The notes below the pieces were generated by a model. The model was not told the DNA's origin and searched no databases. It worked only from the letters and a program-made list of their open reading frames with translations. From NCBI GenBank assembly GCA_045603225.1, contig JAZULT010000047.1:4411-68410 (forward strand): DNA of 64,000 bases, read 5' to 3'. The DNA is from RGIG9115 sp045603225. Lineage in GTDB: Bacteria; Bacillota; Clostridia; UBA1381. Position 1 is the stretch's first letter, and every line of letters starts with the position of its first letter. This document shows positions 8,681 through 17,411 of this stretch, one piece after another. The translations under genes were made by a program, and so were the position numbers.

Positions 8681-9715
8681 TTAATCTTTCGGAGCGACAT
8701 CTCCTCTTTCGGTAACAATTCTGTATCCGGCATTTTCAACTTTTTCCTTAAGCCGTTCAAGACTTTCTGCCGCTTCTTCTCCCGTGCATATTTTGTTTTC
8801 ATAAAGCTCATACAGCTTTCTTGTATCGGCAGGTGACAAATTCGGCATTACGACATTCGCTCCGGCTTTGAGTCCGAGCTCTCTGCCGTTTGGATGAATT
8901 GTACCAAGTGCCGTTGTCGACGGCAATAATACATACGGAAACATCAGCCTCAGAACCGCAAGCAGTCTAAGTGTCAGCTCCATACTCCCGTTTTCAAATT
9001 CCGCAAAGGGCGTTTCATTATGTCTTAAAAACGGGCCTATACCAATCATATCAGGCTTAAGCTCCTGTAAAAATCTCAGGTCGCTTATAATATTATCCGT
9101 TGTCTGATAAGGCGAACCCACCATAAATCCTGCACCTGTCTGAAATCCTATTTCTTTCAGGTCAAAAAGACATTTCTTCCTTGTTTCAAGGCTCATATTT
9201 TCCGGATGAAGCTTATTGTAATGCTCACTTTCGGCAGTTTCGTGCCGGAGAAGATATCTGTTCGCTCCGGCACTGTAATAAGCTTCATAAGTTTCGCGGC
9301 TTTTTTCTCCCAGAGAAAGAGTGATTGCACAGTCGGGATAACTCCTTCTTATCTCCGATATGATATCGCACATAAGCTCATCACTGTAATAATTATCCTC
9401 TCCGCCCTGCATTACAAAGGTTCTGAATCCGAGTCTGTACCCTTCACTGCAGCAGGAAAGAATATCTTCTTTACCAAGACGATATCTTGAAGCATTTTTG
9501 TTACCACATCGTATACCGCAGTAATAACAATTATTCTTACAGTAGTTCGAGATTTCTATAAGACCTCTTATATAAACCTTGTCTCCGTATATGCTTCTGC
9601 GAACCTTGTCAGCTCTTTCAAAAAGCTCTTTGTCATAAATGTTTGTTTCGATTAAAGCTTTAAATTCTTCATCAGATAAATTTCTGTTCTTTTCAAGCTG
9701 CTGTACAATACTCAA
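8681..9715 (-). CDS. hydE: [FeFe]-hydrogenase H-cluster radical SAM maturase HydE
   Basis: 344 residues, normal HydE length. The radical SAM cluster motif is CKNNCYYC (C59, C63, C66) inside RGLIEISNYCKNNCYYCGIR, which is characteristic of HydE rather than BioB or ThiH. It is followed by the VMQGGEDNY and LRHETAESEHYNKLHP segments. HydE makes part of the dithiomethylamine ligand precursor of the hydrogenase H-cluster in the cytoplasm. The start is TTG at 9713-9715 with AAGAAGG 8 nt upstream. It lies 24 bp after the leucine-rich-repeat gene, with no hydF, hydG or hydrogenase gene in the window, so it is an orphan here. Confidence 0.88.
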   Translation of the reverse strand: MSIVQQLEKNRNLSDEEFKALIETNIYDKELFERADKVRRSIYGDKVYIRGLIEISNYCKNNCYYCGIRCGNKNASRYRLGKEDILSCCSEGYRLGFRTFVMQGGEDNYYSDELMCDIISEIRRSYPDCAITLSLGEKSRETYEAYYSAGANRYLLRHETAESEHYNKLHPENMSLETRKKCLFDLKEIGFQTGAGFMVGSPYQTTDNIISDLRFLQELKPDMIGIGPFLRHNETPFAEFENGSMELTLRLLAVLRLMFPYVLLPSTTALGTIHPNGRELGLKAGANVVMPNLSPADTRKLYELYENKICTGEEAAESLERLKEKVENAGYRIVTERGDVAPKD

Positions 9716-9739
9716 TTTATTTACCTTCTTTTCATCTAT

Positions 9740-12700
9740 TTACTGTTCCACAGGAACAAGTATAGCTTCTGTAAGAGGCTTCATCGTCTCAAAGCTTTCC
9801 CATACAAATACTTTAACATATGTCACGTTTTTGTCATCGATAACAACAGAATTCCCCTCAGCGGCATTTATTGTTTTAAGTCCTGTAAAGCTGTCTTTCT
9901 GCAGTCCCGAAACAAGAATAACCGTTTCTTTTGTAATTTCAACCTCTTTCGGAATTTCAACAGATACTTCAACAGCACCCTCCTTATTTATAAACGGTGT
10001 AACTGTCGGTGCTTCGGCTACATCAGGCACTATCGTACCTCCGCCGCCGGAAGACTTGAATTTTATTGTAATCTTATCAAGATACGAATTATCTTTTCCG
10101 CCGAATACAATCTGATTCCATTCAGCCTGAGTTCCGAGATAGTTTATTATGTCAAGACCGAGGAACGCATCTGCTCCTACATATGTAACAGATACGGGAA
10201 CTGTTATCTGTCCCATTCCGTCACCATAAAATGCAACATCTCCTATAGTTTTTACGGTATTCGGAATTACATAACCGCTCATATTATCACATTTATAGAA
10301 CCAGCCTTCTCCGATTTCCTCAATCCCTGCAGGAAGTACAACATTTCTCAGGTACATATTCCCCTCAAAAGCATAGCCTCCTATGCTTTCAACCGTGTCG
10401 GGAATCACAAGCGATGTAAAGCATGAATGTGACAGAGCACCAAACTCAATGGTTTTTACACTTGACGGAATATTTACACCTTCAAGCCATGTTGACATAA
10501 ACGCATATTCTCCTATTGTTGTCACAGTTCCCGGGATATTATAAGTTCCCGAATTACATGCAAGATATTTTATAAGAGTAGTTCCGTTTTTATTAAAGAG
10601 AGCATATCCGTCTGTTGAATAAGCTGTATTGCCCTCTGAAATAATTACCGATTCAAGGTATGAACAATGCTGAAATGCATCGTATGCTATATTTGTCACT
10701 GTTGAAGGAATTGTTATCTCCGAAATAAGCGTTCCTGAAAATGCACCGCTTCCGATTGAAACAATACCTTCTGAAATTGTCACATTTGTTATCCCTAATC
10801 CGCTGAATACACCGTCAGCTATTCCCGTAATCTTCTCTCCGTTGATTTCAGCAGGAATAATAACAGACATATCTTCTCCTACATATTTTGTGATTATTCC
10901 GTTTTCATATTCAAATACAGGGTCATCGGTACAATGAATTTTTGCATTAAGCAGATTTTCATTCGAACTTCCGATTGTAACAGCACCCCACTGCTCTCTT
11001 GTTCCGTTAAAATAAACATCGGAAATTGATGTACTTAAATCTGTAGCTCTGTATCCGATTTCAGTAAGAGTTGACGGCAGATACAGTGTTTTAAGAGATG
11101 TACAGTATCCGAGTGCACTCTTTCCTACACTTTTCACACCTTCTGAAAGAGTAACAGAAGAAAGTCCGCTACACGCCCAGAATGTTGAATCATTAATAGT
11201 TTCAACAGTACCCGGCACCGTAAAAGCTCCGCGCTTCTTGTTCGGGAATCCGACAAGCTCTGTCATGTCTTTGCTGTAAAGAACACCGTCAACACTGCAG
11301 TAGCTTTCATTGTCTTCATCCACTTCTATATACTGCGAACCGGCAAAAGCTCTTGAACCTATACTATTTACATTTGCAGGAACATACAAATTAATTAAAC
11401 CTGAACCAAGGAATGCACTTTCTCCTACAGTTTCAAGTCTTGATGGCATATAGAATTTTGTCATATACGAAGTATGTGCAAATGTATTTTTACCAATTTC
11501 CTTTACACAATTAGGCAATGCAACAGATGTAACATTTTTATTGTAGAAAGCAGAATCTGATACTTTTACAACACGTCCTCCGTTAATAACTGACGGAATA
11601 CTTACTTCCCTTGACGTTCCTGTATAACTCTGAATTGTAATCTTCTTTATTATTGTTCCGTCATAATTTTTCACACTTTCTGTTGAGTAGCTAAAATCAG
11701 ACGGTGATGATAATGCAGGCATATCGGAACATATAACAATTACATCATCTATTGAGTCATTGACATCTCCGATTGTAACGTTTCTCCATGTGTTATATGT
11801 ACCGCCGAAATAAATTGTTTCAAGTTCATTTGTCTGATATATTGCCCATTTTCCGATTGATTCAACAGTACCCGGTATACTTAATTCCTTAAGCTTCTTA
11901 CAGTATCCGAATGCCCACTGTCCTATTGATGTTACATCGCCCTTAATCTCAATAGTTTCAAGAGACGTACAGTTATGGAAAAGATTGTCAGATATAACTG
12001 TAACCTTTTCAGGAATTACAGCGTTTTTAAGATATCTACAGTCTTCAAAAGCTCCTTCACCTATTGTTTCAACGCTTTCCGGTATATCTATTTCTTCTAT
12101 AGGTACTCCGTCAAACATTCTTTCACCTATAGCCGTCATTCCTTCATTCAGTGTAACACTTGTCAGATTATCACATCCGGAGAAAACCCAGCTTCCTACT
12201 GTAGTCAGACTACCCGGCAAGGATATTGACTCCAGAGAAGTACAATCTCCAAATGCATGATAGTCTATAGTTGTCACACCGTCAGGAATTATAACACTTC
12301 TGAGATTTGAAGCACCCGAAAACGCATATCTTCCGATTGTTACAGCCGTATCCGGCAACTCCACACTTGTAATTGATGTGTTGTTTTCAAAAGCCTCTTT
12401 TGCAATTCCTTTAACAGTTATATCTCCTACCGTTTCAGGAATAATAATATCTGTATCCTCTCCAAGATAACCTGTAATCAAGCCGTCATCTGATATGGTA
12501 AACAATACCGGTTCAGGGGTTGGCGTTGGTGTTGGCGTCGGTGTAGGGGTTGGCGGTGCAACCGTTGGTTCCGGTATTGGTGTCGGTGTAGGCGGTGCAA
12601 CCGTTGGCGTTGGTGTCGGCGTTGGTGTTGGTGTTGGCGTTGGTGTCGGTGTCGGCGTTGGTGTCGGTGTCGGCGTTGGTGTCGGTGTCGGTGTTGGTGT

Positions 12701-13657
12701 CGGTGTTGGCGTTGGTGTCGGCAAATCTTCAGCACCTGTACATACTACCTCCACATTTTTAAGCAATTTTATCGTATCAGCAGCCCCTGCATTTTCAGAA
12801 AGAAATTCACTCCACTGTTCTTCAGTTCCTGTATAGGTAACCTTTGAAAATACCGGACAACTTGAAAAAACAGTTTTTTCTATTCTTTGAACTGTCACCG
12901 GTATGGTTATTTCTTCAAGGGCAGTATCATTCATGAAAGCCCCGGTTAAAATAGTTGTAACACCGTATGGGATTATTACCTTTTTCAACTTATACAACTT
13001 AGATATAGAATAAGAACCAATACTAACGGTCTGAACTCCATTTATATATGACGGTATTTTCATAATCTCAATATCAGAATCACCCGAATACTTTGATATT
13101 ATACCGTTGCTCGCAATGAAATCGCTTTCAGGTGTATCTTCAATTTCCGGTTCTCTCTCTACACCGATACAGTTAACTTCTGCACTGCTGAGAACATCAC
13201 GTGACGGTTCTTCGACGGTTTCAATTAAAACCTCCCACTCTTCCTGTGTACCTGTATAAGTTACGTTCTGCAGCGCACCACAGCCTTCAAATGCGCAGTA
13301 GCTTATTTCCGTAACCGTATACGGAATTGTAATATCTGTAAGGGCTGTACAGTAGTAAAAAGCTGAAACGTCAATTGTTGTTACACCTTCAGGAATAATT
13401 ACATTCTGAAGATTATAGCATTTCCCGAAAAGCTCGTATCCGAGAACTTCTACTTTATTCCCGTCAATTACCGGTGGAATATTAAGCTCAGTTACACTGT
13501 CCTTATCTCCAAGATATTCCTTTATCGTGGTTCCGGACATATAAAAATCACTTTCAGGGGTATAGCCCATGTCTCCTTCTTCTGCTCCGGCAATCGGGAC
13601 CATTAAAACAATAATCATCGAAACAGCCAGACACATACTGATAAATTTCTTCATCAT
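9740..13657 (-). CDS. Secreted BspA-like leucine-rich-repeat protein with Thr-Pro linker
   Basis: 1305 residues. A signal peptide is clear (MMKKFISMCLAVSMIIVLMV, cleavage near GAEEG). Most of the protein is LRR_5/BspA-type repeats of about 23 residues (IPEGVTTIDVSAFYYCTALTDI style), broken into blocks by GYLGEDTDI / ISKYSGD-type strands. A (Thr-Pro)n linker with Val/Ala/Glu interruptions spans about residues 312-382, separating two LRR blocks. No LPXTG, SLH or transmembrane anchor was found at the C-terminus, so it may be released or held non-covalently. Such proteins usually bind host or matrix surfaces. Start ATG has AAGGAGG 9 nt upstream. Confidence 0.85.
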   Translation of the reverse strand: MMKKFISMCLAVSMIIVLMVPIAGAEEGDMGYTPESDFYMSGTTIKEYLGDKDSVTELNIPPVIDGNKVEVLGYELFGKCYNLQNVIIPEGVTTIDVSAFYYCTALTDITIPYTVTEISYCAFEGCGALQNVTYTGTQEEWEVLIETVEEPSRDVLSSAEVNCIGVEREPEIEDTPESDFIASNGIISKYSGDSDIEIMKIPSYINGVQTVSIGSYSISKLYKLKKVIIPYGVTTILTGAFMNDTALEEITIPVTVQRIEKTVFSSCPVFSKVTYTGTEEQWSEFLSENAGAADTIKLLKNVEVVCTGAEDLPTPTPTPTPTPTPTPTPTPTPTPTPTPTPTPTPTPTPTPTVAPPTPTPIPEPTVAPPTPTPTPTPTPTPEPVLFTISDDGLITGYLGEDTDIIIPETVGDITVKGIAKEAFENNTSITSVELPDTAVTIGRYAFSGASNLRSVIIPDGVTTIDYHAFGDCTSLESISLPGSLTTVGSWVFSGCDNLTSVTLNEGMTAIGERMFDGVPIEEIDIPESVETIGEGAFEDCRYLKNAVIPEKVTVISDNLFHNCTSLETIEIKGDVTSIGQWAFGYCKKLKELSIPGTVESIGKWAIYQTNELETIYFGGTYNTWRNVTIGDVNDSIDDVIVICSDMPALSSPSDFSYSTESVKNYDGTIIKKITIQSYTGTSREVSIPSVINGGRVVKVSDSAFYNKNVTSVALPNCVKEIGKNTFAHTSYMTKFYMPSRLETVGESAFLGSGLINLYVPANVNSIGSRAFAGSQYIEVDEDNESYCSVDGVLYSKDMTELVGFPNKKRGAFTVPGTVETINDSTFWACSGLSSVTLSEGVKSVGKSALGYCTSLKTLYLPSTLTEIGYRATDLSTSISDVYFNGTREQWGAVTIGSSNENLLNAKIHCTDDPVFEYENGIITKYVGEDMSVIIPAEINGEKITGIADGVFSGLGITNVTISEGIVSIGSGAFSGTLISEITIPSTVTNIAYDAFQHCSYLESVIISEGNTAYSTDGYALFNKNGTTLIKYLACNSGTYNIPGTVTTIGEYAFMSTWLEGVNIPSSVKTIEFGALSHSCFTSLVIPDTVESIGGYAFEGNMYLRNVVLPAGIEEIGEGWFYKCDNMSGYVIPNTVKTIGDVAFYGDGMGQITVPVSVTYVGADAFLGLDIINYLGTQAEWNQIVFGGKDNSYLDKITIKFKSSGGGGTIVPDVAEAPTVTPFINKEGAVEVSVEIPKEVEITKETVILVSGLQKDSFTGLKTINAAEGNSVVIDDKNVTYVKVFVWESFETMKPLTEAILVPVEQ
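12511..12720. repeat. Hexanucleotide-type tandem repeat encoding the Thr-Pro tract
   Basis: About 210 bp of near-perfect GGTGTT/GGTGTC/GGCGTT units (plus-strand reading) encoding alternating Thr and Pro on the minus strand. The unit is 6 bp, so gain or loss of units keeps the frame. Interrupted twice by GCAACCGTTGG segments that encode Val-Ala-Pro-Pro. Confidence 0.9.
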
Positions 13658-13747
13658 TTGTTAATTCCTCCTTAAATTTCTTATATATCAATATATCATA
13701 ATACATAAGCTTTGTCAAGGTAAATTAATAAATATTATTCAATGTAA

Positions 13748-15223
13748 TCAGAATTTATTATCGGAACAGATTACAACTATATTGTCCGTATACTCATTCT
13801 GTTCAAGCTCATAATCCGTCATAGGTTCACCGTTCACAAAAACATTACTTACGGTTATATCAGACGACATATGACTTCCGTCATAGCCGTTGAAGAAAAG
13901 CTTCGGAATATGTCTTCCGTAAACATTAATATTATCGAACAGGATATCATGGTTTTTTCCGCGTCTGCTACCACCGGCGGAATATTCATGATGAAATGTA
14001 ACACTCACCGCGCACAGATGCGGACAAAAATCCGTGTTCGTAATTTCGTATTTCTGTTCATCTGTCTGCTGTATGATACCTTCCGGTATGATATCATCCA
14101 ATTCAACGTTTATATTTCTGTATGTAATATTATGCACATCCGCATAGTCTACATTCTGACAGTCGAGGATAGCTGATGTCACATGAATTATATCGCAGTC
14201 CTCAAATATGACATCGCAGATTTCTTCTGCTCTTGTCTCGGCACCTATTTCAAGACATCTGCCCCAGTCGTTCCAGATAACGCAGTTTCTGACAAGGACA
14301 TTTTTAAATACATCATAGCTTTTACCGTTTCTGTACATAGCATCATGCACAGCCTTTTCAACATCTCCTTCATAATAGCAGTCAAAGCCTTTTATACAAA
14401 TCGAATCGTCAAATGTACGCAGGAAGCAGTTTTCGATATTAACGTTTACGCAGTTATGCATATCTATGCCATCAGAGTTATATCTCCAGCATCCGATTAT
14501 CTTAACATTTCTTATATCAATGTTTTCGCATCCGACAGGTCTTATATTATAAACAAGAGAATCTCTTATTGTTATACCGTCAATTCTGATATCTGTACAG
14601 TATTCAAGCTGTACGGTATGAAGACGTACGGCATTGTTTACTGCCGAGTCGTTTCCCTCCTCATGTGCCTCAAACAGAATCTGCTCCTTATTACGGCTGT
14701 TGTCAAGTATACCTTTTCCGAGAATTTTTATATTTTCCTCATCAATAGCATGTACGCAGGCATAAACAACCGCACCTTCGTCAATGAACAGTGTCTGATC
14801 GCTTTTAAGATTAATCATGCCTGCATCGTGACTGCCTTTTCCGAAATAAATGACATTTTCATCATTTATATCCACATCATATTCCTTCGGAGTGTCCGCA
14901 AAAATATGAAGAGCATTCTGTCTGCCGTACGGCTCAACTGTAAAATAAGCTGCTTTTTTAAGTGTGAATTTTATTGTTTTTCCGTCTGAAATCTCAGGAG
15001 TAATTCCGAGTGATTTCGGGCGGATTACAACATTTTCAAACTCGTCCGGTGCAGTAATCTCAAATCGTAAAGGCTCATCAATATCAATCAGCAGAAAATC
15101 TATAATTTCTGTCTGATCCAATGTTCTCTGATGTCCCGGCCAACGCCTGTTAAACGGCATTGCCGAAACTCTTGCCTGCTCGGTTTTTACTTCTTTTCCG
15201 TTTACTTTTACTTTATAGTTCAT
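13748..15223 (-). CDS. GH28 family glycosidase (polygalacturonase-like)
   Basis: 491 residues, no signal peptide. An N-terminal domain of about 100 residues (YKVKVNGKEV, RPKSLGITPEI) precedes the beta-helix, as in intracellular exo-acting GH28 enzymes. Catalytic-region motifs: YNSDGIDMHN (NTDG type), RTFDDSICIKG (DD pair) and a CLEIGAETR segment near the RIK position. Likely releases galacturonate or a related residue from pectic oligosaccharides. The ATG at 15223 is preferred over 15229 because GGAGGG is 7 nt upstream. It is divergent from an AraC regulator, its probable activator. Confidence 0.8.
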   Translation of the reverse strand: MNYKVKVNGKEVKTEQARVSAMPFNRRWPGHQRTLDQTEIIDFLLIDIDEPLRFEITAPDEFENVVIRPKSLGITPEISDGKTIKFTLKKAAYFTVEPYGRQNALHIFADTPKEYDVDINDENVIYFGKGSHDAGMINLKSDQTLFIDEGAVVYACVHAIDEENIKILGKGILDNSRNKEQILFEAHEEGNDSAVNNAVRLHTVQLEYCTDIRIDGITIRDSLVYNIRPVGCENIDIRNVKIIGCWRYNSDGIDMHNCVNVNIENCFLRTFDDSICIKGFDCYYEGDVEKAVHDAMYRNGKSYDVFKNVLVRNCVIWNDWGRCLEIGAETRAEEICDVIFEDCDIIHVTSAILDCQNVDYADVHNITYRNINVELDDIIPEGIIQQTDEQKYEITNTDFCPHLCAVSVTFHHEYSAGGSRRGKNHDILFDNINVYGRHIPKLFFNGYDGSHMSSDITVSNVFVNGEPMTDYELEQNEYTDNIVVICSDNKF

Positions 15224-15319
15224 ATTCATCCCTCCGATTTATCAACATTTTAACATCCTAAAACAAGAGTGTCAATGCAATATTTTTATATTTAAGGTAT
15301 AATTTTTATGTATTTTTTA

Positions 15320-15348
15320 TTGACAAATCTTCGTGTATAAATTATAAT
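15320..15348 (+). promoter_or_regulatory. Promoter of the AraC-type regulator gene
   Basis: TTGACA (15320-15325), 17-bp spacer, TATAAT (15343-15348). Confidence 0.8.
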
Positions 15349-15367
15349 TAAAAAGGGTGATTATATT

Positions 15368-16246
15368 ATGTACGGATATAAAGTAAATCTCAAAGGACTG
15401 CCGGAAAATGTATTTGCATGTTCCGTAGAAGTGAACGATTATGACTGGCACAACAGAAACGGGAAGAACACGATTGAATTTTCCGTAAGCAAAGCAGAAA
15501 AAACAACAATAATTATCGGTGACGAAACACTGTGTATGGAAGGTATTTCCCTATCATGTGTTCCCGGAGATGAAAAAAGAAAAGCATTTTGCGAACCGGG
15601 AATAAAAAAGGAAATTACATCTATCGCAGTGCAGTTTGAAAAAATTGATTATACAGGATGTATACTGACAAGAGAAAATTCGGCAGACAACTCCGTTTTC
15701 CTGTTACCTGCCGCAATTGATAAGCTTCCCGAAATATCAGAAATATCAAGGCTTATGAATAAATACATAAAATACAGTGTTTCTGATTCGGCATATGACA
15801 AAGCAATGCGTATTTCCGTATGGTTTGAGCTTCTTTGTCTTATTGACAAATCAGTACGCCGTATACTTTCCTCACATTCCGTTCCGAACGAAAATTACTA
15901 TGTAAAAAAACTTGATTATATTATAGAAAAAAATTACAGTAAAAATATTTCTCTGAGCATGATTGCAAAGGAATTTGGTGTATCTTTAAGTTATCTTTCG
16001 TGGATTTACAGTAACACAACAGGTCATACCGTTTCCGAAGCTATTCTGACAAGGCGAATGGAAAAAATTAAACATCTGATTCTGACAACATCACTTTCTG
16101 CCTCTGAGATAGCTCAGGAAACAGGATTTTGTGACGAGACATATATGAGAAAAAAATTCAAAAAATTCTTTGGAGTAAATATGTCTGAATTCAAAAGTAT
16201 AAACAAAGAGCTGACATTGTACCATGACAAGCCGCTCAGGGAATGA
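15368..16246 (+). CDS. AraC-family transcriptional regulator
   Basis: 292 residues. The N-terminal ~170 residues look like a cupin-type sensor (beta-rich, CSVEVNDYDWH...) but are too divergent to name a ligand. The C-terminal AraC double helix-turn-helix occupies about 185-285 (SLSMIAKEFGVSLSYLSWIYSNTTGHTVSEAI and ASEIAQETGFCDETYMRKKFKKFFG). It faces the GH28 gene across 144 bp, with its own consensus promoter, so control of that pectin gene is the natural inference. Confidence 0.85.
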   Translation: MYGYKVNLKGLPENVFACSVEVNDYDWHNRNGKNTIEFSVSKAEKTTIIIGDETLCMEGISLSCVPGDEKRKAFCEPGIKKEITSIAVQFEKIDYTGCILTRENSADNSVFLLPAAIDKLPEISEISRLMNKYIKYSVSDSAYDKAMRISVWFELLCLIDKSVRRILSSHSVPNENYYVKKLDYIIEKNYSKNISLSMIAKEFGVSLSYLSWIYSNTTGHTVSEAILTRRMEKIKHLILTTSLSASEIAQETGFCDETYMRKKFKKFFGVNMSEFKSINKELTLYHDKPLRE

Positions 16247-16250
16247 CTAG

Positions 16251-16382
16251 CAATACCGTCAACTTAACGTTGACGTATTGCAGTGAAATCTTTTGTCTTA
16301 AGACAAAAGGTGAAATTTGCCTGTCGGCAAGTGAAATTCGCACAAATGCGAGTGAAATTTGACGCAATGCGTCAAGTTAAGG
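16251..16382. repeat. Array of short hairpins separated by GTGAAATT linkers
   Basis: Between two convergent genes lie five hairpins in a row: CAATACCGTCAAC/GTTGACGTATTG; CTTTTGTC/GACAAAAG; TTGCC/GGCAA; TCGCA/TGCGA; and TTGACGC/GCGTCAA. The last four are each preceded by GTGAAAT(T) (16283, 16310, 16331, 16352). The first hairpin has the same type of ends as the palindromes at 26690 and 58400. It may serve as a terminator for both neighbours but looks like a mobile or amplified repeat unit. Confidence 0.75.
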
Positions 16383-16398
16383 AAGGGGATGTAAATTT

Positions 16399-17403
16399 CT
16401 AAATAACTTCAGCTCCGTCCTCTGTTACCACAACAACATCCTCTATCCGTACACCACCAAGGTTTTCAACGTATATTCCCGGTTCTACGGTTACAACATT
16501 TCCCTGTGCAAGAGTATCTTTTGATTTAGGCGAAAGATTAGGTGATTCGTGAATTTCTATGCCAACGCTATGACCGAGGCTATGACCGAAATTTTCACCG
16601 TATCCTGCATCTTTTATAATATCACGTGCGATTTTGTCGGCATCACTGCATTTTATACCTGACCGTATTCCGGCTATTGCTGCACTCTGTGCCATCTGTA
16701 CAACGTCATATATTTCTTTCATTCTGCTGTCGGGAGTTCCGACTGCTACGGTTCGTGTCATGTCCGAGCAATAACCGTCAAGTACGCACCCGAAATCAAC
16801 CGTTACCATTTCACCGTTTTTTATTATCTTCTCCGTTGCTGTACCGTGAGGCATTGCACCACGTATTCCCGATGCGACAATGGTTTCAAACGACAACCCT
16901 TCAGCTCCTCTTTTTCGCATATAAAACTCAAGCTCAAGTGCAATTTCTCTTTCTGATACGCCCTGTCTTATGAATTCTGTAATATGCGAAAAAGCTTCAC
17001 GTCCGAGAGCTTCTGCCGCTGCTATTTTTTTTATTTCCTCATCAGACTTAATCCGTCTCGGCATCGATATTTTTTCCTGTGCCGGAACAAACGTTTTATT
17101 TTTTGCAATTTCCTTTAATCTCGATAGCCGTCCGCATGTCATATACTGTTCTTCAAAGCCTATATTTTTCTCAGAAACATTTTTAAGAAAATCCGAATCT
17201 GTAATAATATCAAATCCTTTTGCCTGTTCCTTCGCCTGTACAGTGTACCGTGAATCTGTCAACAGCATAAGGCTATTTTTTGAAATATAAAGAAGGGCAT
17301 CTTCGGAAGTGAATCCGCTGTAATAAAAAATATTCGCCCTGCCGGTAATAATATACGCATCATCCACTGATAATTCTGAAGTCAGTTTTTGTATTCTGTC
17401 CAT
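16399..17403 (-). CDS. M24-family Xaa-Pro aminopeptidase
   Basis: 334 residues. An N-terminal creatinase-like domain (about 1-125) is followed by the pita-bread metallopeptidase domain. The dinuclear metal ligands are all visible: Asp in VDFGCVLDGYC, Asp in SDMTRTVAVG, His in FGHSLGHSVG, Glu in VTVEPGIYV and Glu in GGVRIEDVV. It removes N-terminal residues ahead of proline in the cytoplasm. The ATG at 17403 with GAGGAG 5 nt upstream is preferred over an upstream GTG (17415) that would overlap radA. It starts 8 bp after radA ends, so the two are likely co-transcribed. Confidence 0.88.
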   Translation of the reverse strand: MDRIQKLTSELSVDDAYIITGRANIFYYSGFTSEDALLYISKNSLMLLTDSRYTVQAKEQAKGFDIITDSDFLKNVSEKNIGFEEQYMTCGRLSRLKEIAKNKTFVPAQEKISMPRRIKSDEEIKKIAAAEALGREAFSHITEFIRQGVSEREIALELEFYMRKRGAEGLSFETIVASGIRGAMPHGTATEKIIKNGEMVTVDFGCVLDGYCSDMTRTVAVGTPDSRMKEIYDVVQMAQSAAIAGIRSGIKCSDADKIARDIIKDAGYGENFGHSLGHSVGIEIHESPNLSPKSKDTLAQGNVVTVEPGIYVENLGGVRIEDVVVVTEDGAEVI

Positions 17404-17411
17404 GTTTCTCC

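Noticed and set aside
12511..12720. CRISPR-like appearance of the repeat tract
   Set aside because: The unit is 6 bp with no spacers and lies inside a coding frame.
12478..12836. Open frames on both strands encoding Arg/His-rich or Gly/Val-rich low-complexity proteins
   Set aside because: They are shadows of the hexamer repeat inside the LRR gene, which carries a signal peptide and normal LRR sequence on both sides.
14183..14989. 268-codon open frame on the plus strand
   Set aside because: Antisense to the GH28 gene; no ribosome site, no recognisable domain, and GH28 motifs on the other strand are clear.
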